Source: Flavobacterium phragmitis
GTDB taxonomy: Bacteria > Bacteroidota > Bacteroidia > Flavobacteriales > Flavobacteriaceae
Reading direction: 5' to 3'
Assembly (NCBI RefSeq): GCF_900112575.1
Contig: NZ_FOMH01000002.1
Location: forward strand, 1-64,000
DNA length: 64,000 nucleotides
The translations under genes were made by a program, and so were the position numbers. The notes under the pieces were generated by a model, which had not been told where the DNA came from, did no database searches, and saw only the letters and a list, made by a program, of their open reading frames with translations. Shown piece after piece: positions 1-9,773 of the stretch (position 1 is the first letter of the stretch; the number at the start of each line of letters is the position of its first letter).

Positions 1-5
1 ATAGC

Positions 6-38
6 AAACCCGACAGGTTTTGAAAACCTGTCGGGTTT
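6..38. repeat. Perfect 16-bp inverted repeat
   Basis: Two 16-base arms (6-21 and 23-38) are perfect reverse complements around a single base. The GC-rich core is CCCGACAGGTTTT. It has the form of an intergenic palindrome or a bidirectional terminator. Similar palindromes are common between flavobacterial chromosomal genes, so this stretch is probably host chromosome rather than mobile-element DNA. Confidence 0.6.
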
Positions 39-63
39 AAAATCGTAACCAAAGCCCACAAAA

Positions 64-91
64 AAAACCGAGTCATTTCTGACTCGGTTTT
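64..91 (-). terminator. Intrinsic terminator of the gene ending at 145
   Basis: Twelve-base arms (64-75 and 80-91) form a perfect stem around a four-base loop. Read on the minus strand the stem runs into a T tract (plus-strand A run 60-67). It lies about 55 bases beyond the minus-strand stop at 145-147 and fits termination of that gene. Confidence 0.65.
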
Positions 92-107
92 CAATATTCA
101 TTTGCAA

Positions 108-127
108 AGACGCACTGCGGTGCGTCT
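108..127. repeat. REP-like palindrome
   Basis: AGACGCAC at 108-115 and GTGCGTCT at 120-127 form a perfect 8-bp inverted repeat within a short GC-rich island. Palindromes of this kind, built on GACGCAC/GTGCGTC, recur between genes in Flavobacterium chromosomes. This supports a chromosomal origin for the first ~140 bases. Confidence 0.5.
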
Positions 128-144
128 CTACGGAGTAAATTATT

Positions 145-219
145 TTACTTCTTCAAAACTAACATCCCATATAAATCAATACCTAACAAAGCAATGGTAC
201 AAATAAGGTACAAATAATT
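145..219 (-). other. Displaced 3' end of a chromosomal gene, likely element attachment site
   Basis: The minus strand is open for 25 codons from 219 to the TAA at 145-147 and ends in the peptide IALLGIDLYGMLVLKK. There is no start codon; an in-frame TAA sits at 220-222. A good terminator follows at 64-91, as expected for a real gene end. The simplest reading is that a mobile element inserted near the 3' end of a chromosomal gene, leaving only the tail here. The parent gene is not recognised. Direct repeats of GGTACAAATAA begin at 195 and 206 and could be recombinase sites. Confidence 0.4.
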
Positions 220-222
220 TTA

Positions 223-782
223 CAAAATAACCAGTAAAAATACTACTAAATTAAAGATTTGTCCACTCATTGGATCTCAAAAGTTTCCGAATCTAAAAAA
301 AGACTTAATTAATCAAAACCTACTCAAAAGATATAAGTTACTAAAAATCAAATATTAAGATCTAAATATCAGTAAATACAGGGATTTTAGCAGATATGAT
401 TCTATTATATTCCCGTTTTTCAACACACCTATTAATTAAAAGCTTAATTTGATTATCTTCAAAACCGCTCAAATTTTACATGCATAAAAATTTGAACTAC
501 ACTTTTTTATTAACTCCTTAATAAATAATTTCATAAAACCTTTTAAACACTATTAATACAAGAAATTAAATGCGGAGCCATTGTATCCGCAAGTGCTTTT
601 TAATTTTGATTTCATAGTTAACACTATTATTTTGGGGTCAAAATAAGTATTTATACTCATGATTTTATGGATGTTAAACTATAAGTTTGGAATAATTTTT
701 CCATATTATGGTTTTCCATAAAAAGTTTTAATATTAAAATTCAAAATTTGTATAGGGAAAGTGCTAACTAAATATCAAAACA
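223..782. other. AT-rich intergenic region
   Basis: No convincing gene is seen in these 560 bases. The sequence is very AT-rich with only short open frames. It probably contains the promoter of the operon starting at 783, although no clean TAnnTTTG element could be placed. If 145-222 is an attachment site, this is the element's terminal region. Confidence 0.4.
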
Positions 783-3158
783 ATGAAAAAATACTCTGAC
801 TGGTTTAAAGTTGACTTACATATTCATACCGATTTTAGCAAAAAGACTAAAACAAATGACTATCAGGGAAATTTCGACATACAGGTACTAAAGCAAAAAT
901 TAATTGATAACGATGTAAAATTGTTTTCATTAACTGATCACAACATTATAAATGTTGATGCATACAAAGATTATTACGACAATTATATCGAGGGCGATCC
1001 AAAGCTGCTTATCGGATGCGAGTTTGATATCGAGGTCCCTGAGTCCGGCAAACCCATCACCTATCACAGTGTCATTATTTTTGAAAATAACGATTTCGAA
1101 AGCGTTCAGGCCATCTCGCATAAAATAGAAGAACTGTACGCAAAAAAAAATATTGCGATGCTTGACAGGACTATTGTTATTGACGATTTATATGACCTGT
1201 TCAATGATTTAAATTTCTTTTTCATACCCCATGCTGGGAATACAAAAAGCATCCTAGACCCTTATAAAAATTATGATATGAAGCTCTGCCAGCAGATGGT
1301 GCTTCTTATGCCGAGCGCCTTCGAAAAAGTGAAAGAAAGCGCCAGACAGATATACAATGAAGGATTCGACAGAATAAAAACATTGGACTTTAAGGAAAAA
1401 GATGATATTCCCTACATCAATTTTTCAGACAATCATAACTGCAATAGTTATCCCTGCACCAATAAAGATGGAGATGACCATCAGTTTTACTGCATAAAAG
1501 GAAAACCATCATTTGAATCCATCCGATTTGCATTCATTGATCCACAGTCTAGGATCAAGAAGTTCTCTGAAGTAGAGGTTTTACAAAGGTTTGACAATTT
1601 CTTACACAGCATAGAATTTATTGACAGTCCTATTATCAAAAATACGACATTAACCTTCAGCCCAAACTTGAATGCAATTATCGGAGGCCGTTCAAGCGGC
1701 AAAAGTCTTTTATTTAATATTTTAGGAAAAAAGATAAATAACAGAAAGAGCCAGATTGAGAAATACGGGATAAATATAAGCAATGCGAACGTCAAAAGTT
1801 TTCTGGATAACGATTACAAGAACATGATCAGCTACAATACACATGACATAATCTATATTAATCAGGGAGATATTGTAAATTACTTTGAAAATAAATCATT
1901 ACGAGACCTGATCAACGAATCTGGAGAAATTGAAAACTATAGGACTGCTTTAGAGTTTTTCAAAACCAAAAAACAGAATCTAACAAATATTATCGATGAT
2001 CTAACTTCAATTTATGGCAAATTATATGATGCTTTAAATTCCAATTTCACTTTTCACGATAAAGACATTATCTCTATTCTGGATTCAAGCTACATTTTCA
2101 AAACTATTTTAAACATTGAAAACAGGAATGACTCTTTTAGAAGCTCAGACGAAGTCATCAATATGCTACTTGATAACACGGCAAAATTCGAGGTCAATGA
2201 GAATTGGACCTTTACCGATGATGAACAAAACATAATCACGGCCTTTAGAGAACTGGTGGAAAGCAAGAAAGGTTCCTTTGCGAATTTAAAAAGCGAATAC
2301 AGCAAAAAAGAAAATTTCATTGAAGAAGTTAAGAATGTCATCATAAGCAAAAATGCTAATCTTGATCTAAAGGGAAGGGAAAAAGAAGCATCTAATCAAA
2401 GGCTGGCACTCCTTAAAAATAATATTAAAGAGGCATTTGACATTGCACTGCAGATTCGCGACCACTGTTTCCTTTTCGAAAATTATACCTATGGAGGAGT
2501 CCAGGAAATTGCCATAAATGACGAAGTAAGCGTCGTATTGGAAGTGGAAAGCACCGAAAGCTTAAAAGGAAAAATTTTTGACGGTATAAGCGGCGTACAC
2601 AGTAGCATGAATTTTTATGAAACCCTTATAAAGCTTGCGCTTGGAGAGTTAAAAATAAAAAACTTAAACGAAAATTCTGCTGAAAACCTGGCAAAAAAAA
2701 CCTATACAAATATTAAAGGCATATTAGAATCATTTGATAAGCCGACCGAATATCTCAAGTATTCCGAGGAAAGCACCTCTAAGAATAATTCTCCGGGCTA
2801 CAATTCTGAGAAATATCTGGAAACAATTCTGAGAAGCGGCCATTCGAAAATCATTTTTATCGACCAGCCTGAAGACAATCTCGGCAACAAATTCATTACC
2901 GACAAACTTATCAACCTGATCAGAGACCTAAAATTTAAAAAACAGATCTTCCTGGTCACACATAATCCATCCATTGTGGTGTACGGAGACGCAGAAAACG
3001 TTATCATGTGCACTAATACTGAAAATATTATCGAATACGAGCAATTCGTCCTTGAGGAAAAAGACCACCAAAAGGAAATCTGCAATGTATTGGATGGCGG
3101 CCAGTACATTTTTGAACAGAGAGCCAGAAAATATAATATTAAAAAAATAATACAATAA
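783..3158 (+). CDS. PHP-domain/SMC-like ATPase, TrlF family
   Basis: This 791-residue protein joins an N-terminal PHP metallohydrolase domain to an ABC/SMC-like ATPase, the architecture catalogued as TrlF-family AAA-like ATPases. Metal-binding motifs are DLHIHTD at residues 11-17, LTDHN at 50-54 and FSDNHN at 214-219. Walker A is GGRSSGKS at 301-308. A long helical insert follows, then Walker B-like FIDQPED at 692-698 and the H-loop VTHNP at 725-729. PHP domains hydrolyse phosphoesters, so a nucleic-acid or nucleotide-cleaving effector gated by ATP is plausible. It heads a same-strand operon with three unknown genes; the next starts 7 bases after its stop. The family occurs in defence islands, but the target is unknown. 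Confidence 0.8.
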   Translation: MKKYSDWFKVDLHIHTDFSKKTKTNDYQGNFDIQVLKQKLIDNDVKLFSLTDHNIINVDAYKDYYDNYIEGDPKLLIGCEFDIEVPESGKPITYHSVIIFENNDFESVQAISHKIEELYAKKNIAMLDRTIVIDDLYDLFNDLNFFFIPHAGNTKSILDPYKNYDMKLCQQMVLLMPSAFEKVKESARQIYNEGFDRIKTLDFKEKDDIPYINFSDNHNCNSYPCTNKDGDDHQFYCIKGKPSFESIRFAFIDPQSRIKKFSEVEVLQRFDNFLHSIEFIDSPIIKNTTLTFSPNLNAIIGGRSSGKSLLFNILGKKINNRKSQIEKYGINISNANVKSFLDNDYKNMISYNTHDIIYINQGDIVNYFENKSLRDLINESGEIENYRTALEFFKTKKQNLTNIIDDLTSIYGKLYDALNSNFTFHDKDIISILDSSYIFKTILNIENRNDSFRSSDEVINMLLDNTAKFEVNENWTFTDDEQNIITAFRELVESKKGSFANLKSEYSKKENFIEEVKNVIISKNANLDLKGREKEASNQRLALLKNNIKEAFDIALQIRDHCFLFENYTYGGVQEIAINDEVSVVLEVESTESLKGKIFDGISGVHSSMNFYETLIKLALGELKIKNLNENSAENLAKKTYTNIKGILESFDKPTEYLKYSEESTSKNNSPGYNSEKYLETILRSGHSKIIFIDQPEDNLGNKFITDKLINLIRDLKFKKQIFLVTHNPSIVVYGDAENVIMCTNTENIIEYEQFVLEEKDHQKEICNVLDGGQYIFEQRARKYNIKKIIQ

Positions 3159-3165
3159 TAAAGCT

Positions 3166-3486
3166 ATGCACAACATAATAGTAACCAATACAATAGAGCA
3201 GGACAAAGTCACAATTAATTTCGATCCGCAGGATGGAACGCTTTCATTTCCTTCGGTCGATTTAACAACAACTGCAGATATCGACCTAAATCCATTGATC
3301 TTAAAACTGACTGCATTGCTTGAACTGGATACCAAGCTGGAAATCCAGTATGATGATGTGCACTCCTTAGCTGATAGTGATTCTAAAATAAAACTAGTCA
3401 AGGAAACGCTCGACGACATATATAAATCCTTTAATCAAAACATCATAACTGAGGATGAAATCATGCATGAAGATGACGATTTTTAA
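3166..3486 (+). CDS. Small acidic protein of the TrlF operon
   Basis: This 106-residue protein is not recognised. It is strongly acidic, ends in an acidic tail (HEDDDF), has no cysteine and no membrane segment. It starts 7 bases after the PHP-ATPase stop, so it is almost certainly co-transcribed and probably translationally coupled. An acidic partner could act as an inhibitor, a subunit or a nucleic-acid mimic; this is inference from composition and position only. Confidence 0.65.
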   Translation: MHNIIVTNTIEQDKVTINFDPQDGTLSFPSVDLTTTADIDLNPLILKLTALLELDTKLEIQYDDVHSLADSDSKIKLVKETLDDIYKSFNQNIITEDEIMHEDDDF

Positions 3487-3663
3487 CCTCTCGATGTCAA
3501 AAAAAAATAACGAGGCTAACTTTCTGTCCTTTTTGAGTAAAAGAGGGGTCCGAATTTGAAAAAGCCATTTCTAGTTATTATTAAATATTTTTTTTAAGGT
3601 ATTTCTTTTCAGCAAATACATGATTGTGCATATATTTAAACAAGAAAAAATGCAAAAAAACTT

Positions 3664-4827
3664 ATGGTAAATTATCTGAAAATTTTAGAAAATCCTCAAA
3701 TCAATTTTGAAAAGACCTTTGAAGTCATTAGGGATTTTCAAATGGGAGGACTCAATTCTGCTAACTACCATGATTTTATGCAGACTGCAAAAAGTCTTCC
3801 TCCTATCCGGATGAGAAATACAGCAACATACAGCGTGTTTGATAAATTTAATCTAACAGATATCAGTCACGATAAATACGGCGCAATCCAGAAAGAGGTG
3901 ATTAAAAGAGGTATTAGAGCCAGCAAAATCTGCTGGCATCCGGATGCTGATACGTCGACCTGCAACCTAAACGAAAATGGAGAAATTATTGTTACAGCTG
4001 CCCATTCCATACAGAACAATGGAATTTTAAGCGAAATAGCCGAGAATGGCAAGGTATTATCATACAAATTTGATAAGGGAAAGCTTGTCAGCAGGGAATT
4101 CCAGAAAAACTCCGCTTCCACTTTCATGGGTTTCTGCAATAATCATGATTCCATTTTCCGCCCGATAGAAAACTTTACATACTTAAAGTCCCCAGAACAG
4201 AACTTTTTATTTGCATACCGGGGATTTGTAATGGTATGTCATAAAAAATTGGAGTTATCCATTTCAAAAAATTTTGGCGATCAGTCACAGATTGATATCA
4301 CTGAGAATAAAAAGATTTTTGACAAAGCCATTAAGCAAAAAGATTATTCCAGGGTCGAAAGCGAAGTGTTTGAACTGCCATTCTTTTACCCTATTGCCGC
4401 ATCCTCCTCCTTTTATCTCGATTTTGATTTCCAAGGTAGCGCAATCTCTCATTCTGATGATAGAATGGAAAATGTCTTTGTAACGCTGCTCCCAAAAAAG
4501 AAGGAAAATAAAACCTACTTCATTCTAAGCTATTTTAAAGAGGATCGGCATCTGTACCAGAATTTAGGAAAACAGCTTCGCAGCAGGAATAATTTAAAAT
4601 CTGACATTACCATGATTCTTGCAGCTCATACCGACAATATCTTTTTTAATCCCGTATATTACATGACTTTTATCGAAAAGATTCAGGATGCAGTTGCGAA
4701 ATTGATTTTTCAAACGCAGTACGATCACGGCATTATTGATTTCAAAAATAACATCCAGCATCAGTTTTCCTACACTCCCAGCAATTATCTTGCAAACCCC
4801 GATAAAATAAATATTTTCGGGTATTAA
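3664..4827 (+). CDS. Unknown protein with a Cys/His-rich, possibly HNH-like segment
   Basis: This 387-residue protein belongs to no family I can name. Residues 90-161 carry a spaced Cys/His set: C90, H92, C100, then TAAHSIQ with H114, then GFCNNHD with C158 and H161. The order C-C, AHxIxx, C/H resembles the zinc core of HNH_5-type nucleases (compare the protein at 21267-22037), so a zinc-binding nuclease-like domain is possible but unproven. The C-terminal half is mixed alpha/beta with no clear motif. It begins 177 bases after the small acidic gene and ends 11 bases before the next gene. Confidence 0.6.
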   Translation: MVNYLKILENPQINFEKTFEVIRDFQMGGLNSANYHDFMQTAKSLPPIRMRNTATYSVFDKFNLTDISHDKYGAIQKEVIKRGIRASKICWHPDADTSTCNLNENGEIIVTAAHSIQNNGILSEIAENGKVLSYKFDKGKLVSREFQKNSASTFMGFCNNHDSIFRPIENFTYLKSPEQNFLFAYRGFVMVCHKKLELSISKNFGDQSQIDITENKKIFDKAIKQKDYSRVESEVFELPFFYPIAASSSFYLDFDFQGSAISHSDDRMENVFVTLLPKKKENKTYFILSYFKEDRHLYQNLGKQLRSRNNLKSDITMILAAHTDNIFFNPVYYMTFIEKIQDAVAKLIFQTQYDHGIIDFKNNIQHQFSYTPSNYLANPDKINIFGY

Positions 4828-4838
4828 CGAAAAGTAAT

Positions 4839-5954
4839 ATGATTATGAAGCAATTATACATTACTGTCTTGATCATCGCATCATTTGCCGCTTTACCGGG
4901 ACAAACCTACAGCAACGTTACATCAGAATCTAAGGCAACGATTACCGAAATGACACCACAAAGGAAACGAATCGATACCGTTAAGATTGAATTGAGCAAT
5001 GTCCCGAAACCAATTGATCCAGCCACACAAATTGTTATTGTGAAAGAAAAAGAACCAGACATCAATTTTAGCAGGCTGATTCCCATAATTTCAACGTTAA
5101 CCGGTTTAGTTGTCGGTTTCTTCCTAAACAGATTTTACGAATGGTACACAAATAGAAAGAAAATCAAAAAAAACGGAAAGAGATGGAGCATTGAACTAAA
5201 AACATTAGAGGAGCCGATAAAGCAACAGATTAAATCTATTGAGGAGTTTAAGCTCAGCATTGCCAAAAGAGAATGGAGCTACGATTCTCTGGAATTGATG
5301 ACAACCATTAGCAATGACCGATTTTCTTCGCTGGATAAAAATGATCTTATGGATTATTTGGACAATAAGACAAAATCTCCCTGGCATAAGCAGCTTTTCA
5401 GCAGTGAAGCCCGAATTCAGGAGCAGTACAATAAAGCTGCAAAGATTTCAAATCACATACACGGCTTTATTGATGTGCTGAACCATAACTTTCAGCACCT
5501 GAATAATAAATGGGACGAGTTTCAGGATGGCATTTCTGCAACTTCAAAGAAATTAAATCAGGATTTGGATACATTAAATATTCAGATCAACAGTCTAAAA
5601 TACCTGATTGCAAATGATACTGAGAAATTATACAGCAATGAACAGTACAAACCTTTTTTCGATTTATACTTCCGATTTATTTCACACCTAAATCAAAATC
5701 CAAATTATAATATACATAGGATGCGGGTGGATTTTTTAGATCCGGCAATGATGGAATTGGGAAAGCTTACAAAGGATAACCGCATATTACAGACGGCATC
5801 ATCCATTTCTATTTTGTATACTGATCTGCGTGCTGTAAATTCGGAAAAAGATTATGTGCTGGACAACATGACTGAATTGATTTCCCGGTATAATAAATCC
5901 CTTGATGCCCTCGTGAAAATTATTGAAAAACTTGACGAAAAAATTATCAGTTAG
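4839..5954 (+). CDS. Membrane-anchored coiled-coil protein of the TrlF operon
   Basis: This 371-residue protein has an N-terminal hydrophobic segment (about 5-20) resembling a signal peptide, a short extracytoplasmic region, and one clear transmembrane helix at about 80-98. The remaining ~270 residues are cytoplasmic and mostly helical with coiled-coil character. The layout suits an envelope sensor or an effector that places the operon's activity at the membrane. It begins 11 bases after the preceding stop and closes the four-gene operon. No family recognised. Confidence 0.65.
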   Translation: MIMKQLYITVLIIASFAALPGQTYSNVTSESKATITEMTPQRKRIDTVKIELSNVPKPIDPATQIVIVKEKEPDINFSRLIPIISTLTGLVVGFFLNRFYEWYTNRKKIKKNGKRWSIELKTLEEPIKQQIKSIEEFKLSIAKREWSYDSLELMTTISNDRFSSLDKNDLMDYLDNKTKSPWHKQLFSSEARIQEQYNKAAKISNHIHGFIDVLNHNFQHLNNKWDEFQDGISATSKKLNQDLDTLNIQINSLKYLIANDTEKLYSNEQYKPFFDLYFRFISHLNQNPNYNIHRMRVDFLDPAMMELGKLTKDNRILQTASSISILYTDLRAVNSEKDYVLDNMTELISRYNKSLDALVKIIEKLDEKIIS

Positions 5955-6112
5955 CAGTGCTGACTGAATGGTCTTTTTTATAAAAAAATACTCCAAATTT
6001 TACCGATCCTTCTATAGTGTGTTCAGTTTACATTGAGTTGACTAAAATTTCCCCAAACCACTACAGAAAAAACAGTCAAAACATCAAAACATAAATATTA
6101 AGGTAATTGCTT

Positions 6113-9100
6113 CTAATCACTTGTATATACTTTTAATTCAATATTACCTACCGTATGCAAATAATGATAAACACTTCCCAATAACAATAAAATATCTTCT
6201 GAAGCTTTTGCCTTACTCAATGATGGCTGTACAATATAAATATGAAAAATAATTTCTTTACTCCACTTTGCCTGATTTAATAAATTGTCCATATCCTCTT
6301 CAGTACCTTTAATTAGTCTACTTGAGCTATTGCCATTGAGAGTTTTATTAATTCTTCTAAATAAATGATTGAAAAATTCCCTACCTTTCCTGTGCTTCCA
6401 TTTTAGTGATTTCTGCGCCTGTCCGCAAACTTGGTAAAAGTTCTCAATATTGTTATTAACCAGCCCATGTTTGGCAAATTTTAAATGGTACAGATGCACG
6501 TCTATCTGAGTCTTAGAATCATTTATTCCAATTATATCTGCAATTTCTCCCTTACCATCATCATCGTAGATGATTTGAAAATCATTTTCAATTTTTTTTA
6601 TAAAATTATATTGTATCGAATCTTGAATGTAAGGCGCAATATCTTGAGACTCTTTACTTATATCAATCCCGTCCCAATTATTTGCAATGATTTTATCTAC
6701 TGGAATAAAATTTGACTTCTCCTTTAATTGGACATGAAGATTTTGAAAAAGCTGAGAACCATCCGCAAACCAAATTGTTGGAGTTAATTTATTAAGGAAT
6801 TCTGTTATAGTCTCTTTTTTATTTCCATAATATACACTGCAATCTGTATTCGAAATTTGAATTATCTTATAATAGGGCTCATTAGTTTTAATATCCAGCC
6901 CTACTTGAAACTCAAATTCTAGAGAATAGTCAGTTGTATCTAATGTAAATCTTATAGGTTGATCAATAGTTGGATTTACTAAGTTTAACTCCGAGGTCGA
7001 AATATCATAAATGCTTCTTTCAATATGAATTTGATATCTGCTTTCTGAAAATTCATACATTTCTGGATGCCAATCAATCAACATAGGCATTACTTTCGGA
7101 CGTTCTGAAATTTTACTGATAGCCAAAGTATGTTGTAAGACTACATTAGGATCAATATCATTATCCTCTACTATTTCGCCTATTGATCTGCACCATTTGG
7201 TTAGCTCATCTAAATTACCTCTCTGATATGACCATATTTTTCCTTTTACGGAACAGCCTAAAGATATTTTTTCTCCATTCTTATAACCAACACCAAAAAT
7301 ATTATTTTTAATAAGATTGCCTTGCTCAAGCTCTTTAATCCCATCTTGAACCCCTTTACCAAAATAAGACTGAAAAGTAATGTCTTCACCAATCCCTTTT
7401 CGAGTGCCTACATTATAGAGGGACAATCTATTGACATCATGAAAAATTCTAAAGACATTCATGCCTGTAATCTGACTTAAACTATGTTCTCCAAAAATCG
7501 TATTCATCAAAGAAGTTGAAGAATAGTTTTTAAATGATGTATTTAAAAAAACTCTATTAATCCCTGGTCTTAAATCCCAGTGTATAATAATGATGTCCCA
7601 TCCTAAGTTTTTTACCGTTTCAAAATTACCCCATTCCACTTTTTCGACTTTACCAAGGATTATGACAAGTGTATCACTGCCATTTGTGTCGCTGAATTTA
7701 TGTTCATAATCTTCAATGCTAGCTATACCGCTTTCCCAGTTTGACGGATTCCATGTATTGGAAATATTTTTAAATATTACCGTACTCATTGCTGGATTTA
7801 TTTCCTGAAATGAAATATTAGAATTATTTAGATTTTTAAAATTTTCTAAAAATTCTTTAATATTCATCTCCTTTTGCGTGGCATCTGCACTTAAACGAGG
7901 TAAAATTAAATTCCAGTCAGAATTACTAGAGTAGAGTCTATCTAGTTCTTCTTGAATAGGTGGGTATGCAATATTTGTGATAAAACTTGGATTTCCTAAA
8001 TTATCGTACGAAGTTCTTGTAAATCTACCTATAAACTGTAATGTAATAGGTAAACTCTGCCTTTCATCATGTATAGCAGCAATCTTTAGGTTGGGAAGAT
8101 CAAATCCTTCCCCTAACATATTTACGCAAACAATTATTGAATGCTCATAATTTTTTATAGCTTCAATTTTTTTCGATAATCCAGCAACATTCGTATAAAC
8201 CACAACAGGATTAAATTCCTTATATTTCTTATAGTGCTGGAAAACTTCTTGTGCTCGAATCTTATTGACACATCTTGCCATAAGTATATGCTTGTAACCT
8301 GCGTCAATATCTTTTCTTAACTGACCAACTGCTTTTTCCGCGATCTTTTCATCAGCTAACTTTTGATTGTATTCACGTATTGGCAGATAATTTATTTCTT
8401 TATAATACTTTTGATCCTGAGCTTTTTTAAGTGAGAAATTAAAAATAATCTTTCCCGTTAAGTTCTTTCCATCATTTCTATAAGGTGTAGCTGTAAAGAG
8501 GAATACTTTCTCCTTATCAAATTTATCAATTAGATCTTTCCATGTTCTCGCCTCAGAATGATGCGCTTCATCAATAAATAAATGCGAAAAATATTCGTTT
8601 AGAAGTGTCTTTTCAGAATTATCCAAACCAGTTAGAATATTCATCGTTGAAACTACTACATTTGATTTTGATACAAATTCTTTAAGATCTTCAATTGTGT
8701 CAAATCCGGTATTAATTATTCCAACAATAGGATTATAGCATAAAGGATCAACTATGCCATACTTTTTTAAGAGCCCCAATGTCATAAACTTTTCTGAAAG
8801 CTGTGTTCTTAATGAATCTGACGGAACGGTAACTAACAGCTTCTGACACTGATTGGAAATCAAAGCCGACAACATAGTTTCTGTCTTTCCAGTTCCTGTT
8901 GGCATAACTACTATTGCCCGTTCTTCAGGATTTTGAAGATGAGATAAAATTGAATACAATGCACCAATTTGTGGAGGCCTTAATCCCTTTATATTTTTCT
9001 TTTCATTTTCTTTTACAAATCGAAATTTATCCGTCCATGTTTCTACTACCTCATTAGGAGATAAATTAACAAAACTGGGATGTTTAAGCCATTGTTTTAT

Positions 9101-9355
9101 TATTATAGAATTGCTTTCCAGATCTTTTCGGGTTGGTTTCTTATTTACAAGCAGAACATAATCTGAAATATTGCTATCAACCCAATCTTTATCGCTAGTG
9201 AGATGGTAATTGATCATATTGAATTTAATAATACAAGGAACGACGCTTACAATCTCAATATTATCAAGAGTTGACTCGGAAGCAAAACTCTGCCAGATTT
9301 CGTTTCCTTTATTTTTATAAATTAAATTTGATACTTTAGGTAGTTTTAAAGTCAT
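6113..9355 (-). CDS. SF2 DEAD/DEAH helicase with C-terminal nuclease-like domain
   Basis: This 1080-residue protein is an SF2 helicase of the ResIII type. Motif I is MPTGTGKT at 151-158, DEAH at 262-265, TAT at 288-290, motif V LGEGFDLP at 414-421 and motif VI QFIGRFTRT at 440-448. Far downstream, GEIAD at 936-940 and IDVHLYHLK at 951-959 have the spacing of a PD-(D/E)XK nuclease core, followed by GQAQKSLKW. It therefore resembles a restriction-type translocase fused to its own nuclease. No methyltransferase lies beside it, so a stand-alone anti-invader enzyme is more likely than classical restriction. It is a single gene, convergent with the TrlF operon. Confidence 0.8.
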   Translation of the reverse strand: MTLKLPKVSNLIYKNKGNEIWQSFASESTLDNIEIVSVVPCIIKFNMINYHLTSDKDWVDSNISDYVLLVNKKPTRKDLESNSIIIKQWLKHPSFVNLSPNEVVETWTDKFRFVKENEKKNIKGLRPPQIGALYSILSHLQNPEERAIVVMPTGTGKTETMLSALISNQCQKLLVTVPSDSLRTQLSEKFMTLGLLKKYGIVDPLCYNPIVGIINTGFDTIEDLKEFVSKSNVVVSTMNILTGLDNSEKTLLNEYFSHLFIDEAHHSEARTWKDLIDKFDKEKVFLFTATPYRNDGKNLTGKIIFNFSLKKAQDQKYYKEINYLPIREYNQKLADEKIAEKAVGQLRKDIDAGYKHILMARCVNKIRAQEVFQHYKKYKEFNPVVVYTNVAGLSKKIEAIKNYEHSIIVCVNMLGEGFDLPNLKIAAIHDERQSLPITLQFIGRFTRTSYDNLGNPSFITNIAYPPIQEELDRLYSSNSDWNLILPRLSADATQKEMNIKEFLENFKNLNNSNISFQEINPAMSTVIFKNISNTWNPSNWESGIASIEDYEHKFSDTNGSDTLVIILGKVEKVEWGNFETVKNLGWDIIIIHWDLRPGINRVFLNTSFKNYSSTSLMNTIFGEHSLSQITGMNVFRIFHDVNRLSLYNVGTRKGIGEDITFQSYFGKGVQDGIKELEQGNLIKNNIFGVGYKNGEKISLGCSVKGKIWSYQRGNLDELTKWCRSIGEIVEDNDIDPNVVLQHTLAISKISERPKVMPMLIDWHPEMYEFSESRYQIHIERSIYDISTSELNLVNPTIDQPIRFTLDTTDYSLEFEFQVGLDIKTNEPYYKIIQISNTDCSVYYGNKKETITEFLNKLTPTIWFADGSQLFQNLHVQLKEKSNFIPVDKIIANNWDGIDISKESQDIAPYIQDSIQYNFIKKIENDFQIIYDDDGKGEIADIIGINDSKTQIDVHLYHLKFAKHGLVNNNIENFYQVCGQAQKSLKWKHRKGREFFNHLFRRINKTLNGNSSSRLIKGTEEDMDNLLNQAKWSKEIIFHIYIVQPSLSKAKASEDILLLLGSVYHYLHTVGNIELKVYTSD

Positions 9356-9534
9356 ATTATACTATTATAAATTAAAAACAATTTAGATGTTCATTTTCAT
9401 ATTGTCCTCATATTAATCCAAAAACAAACTTTGGCGCAATAAGCCCATAACTTGACAAATTAGGATCGGTGTTGAAATTATATAAAAAGAACACAGGACC
9501 ATTAAGTATTTATACCTGTTTTTAATAAAATAAA

Positions 9535-9765
9535 TTATGAAAATTTAGTTGGCTTACAGTGTACTTGTCCATTCTGGACTCGACATTTCCTAAAAAAATC
9601 TTTATTGAGGCCTGCCTCTGCATTTAACTTGTTTTTATCTTCAATCTTTTCAATAAACTCAATAGCTGAAACTTCCAGTTTCAGCTCCTTTTCCAAAAGA
9701 CGCTGATTTATTAAACTTATTGGTTCTTCAGAAACAGCCTTTAAGATCTCATTAATATTTTCCAT
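9535..9765 (-). CDS. Small hypothetical protein
   Basis: This 76-residue protein is not recognised. It is helical and charged, has two cysteines near the end (KCRVQNGQVHCKPTKF), and no signal or membrane segment. It lies 8 bases downstream of the decayed lipoprotein gene and was presumably its operon partner. It is intact although its neighbour is broken, so it may still be made or may be an orphan. Confidence 0.5.
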   Translation of the reverse strand: MENINEILKAVSEEPISLINQRLLEKELKLEVSAIEFIEKIEDKNKLNAEAGLNKDFFRKCRVQNGQVHCKPTKFS

Positions 9766-9773
9766 AGTTTTTT

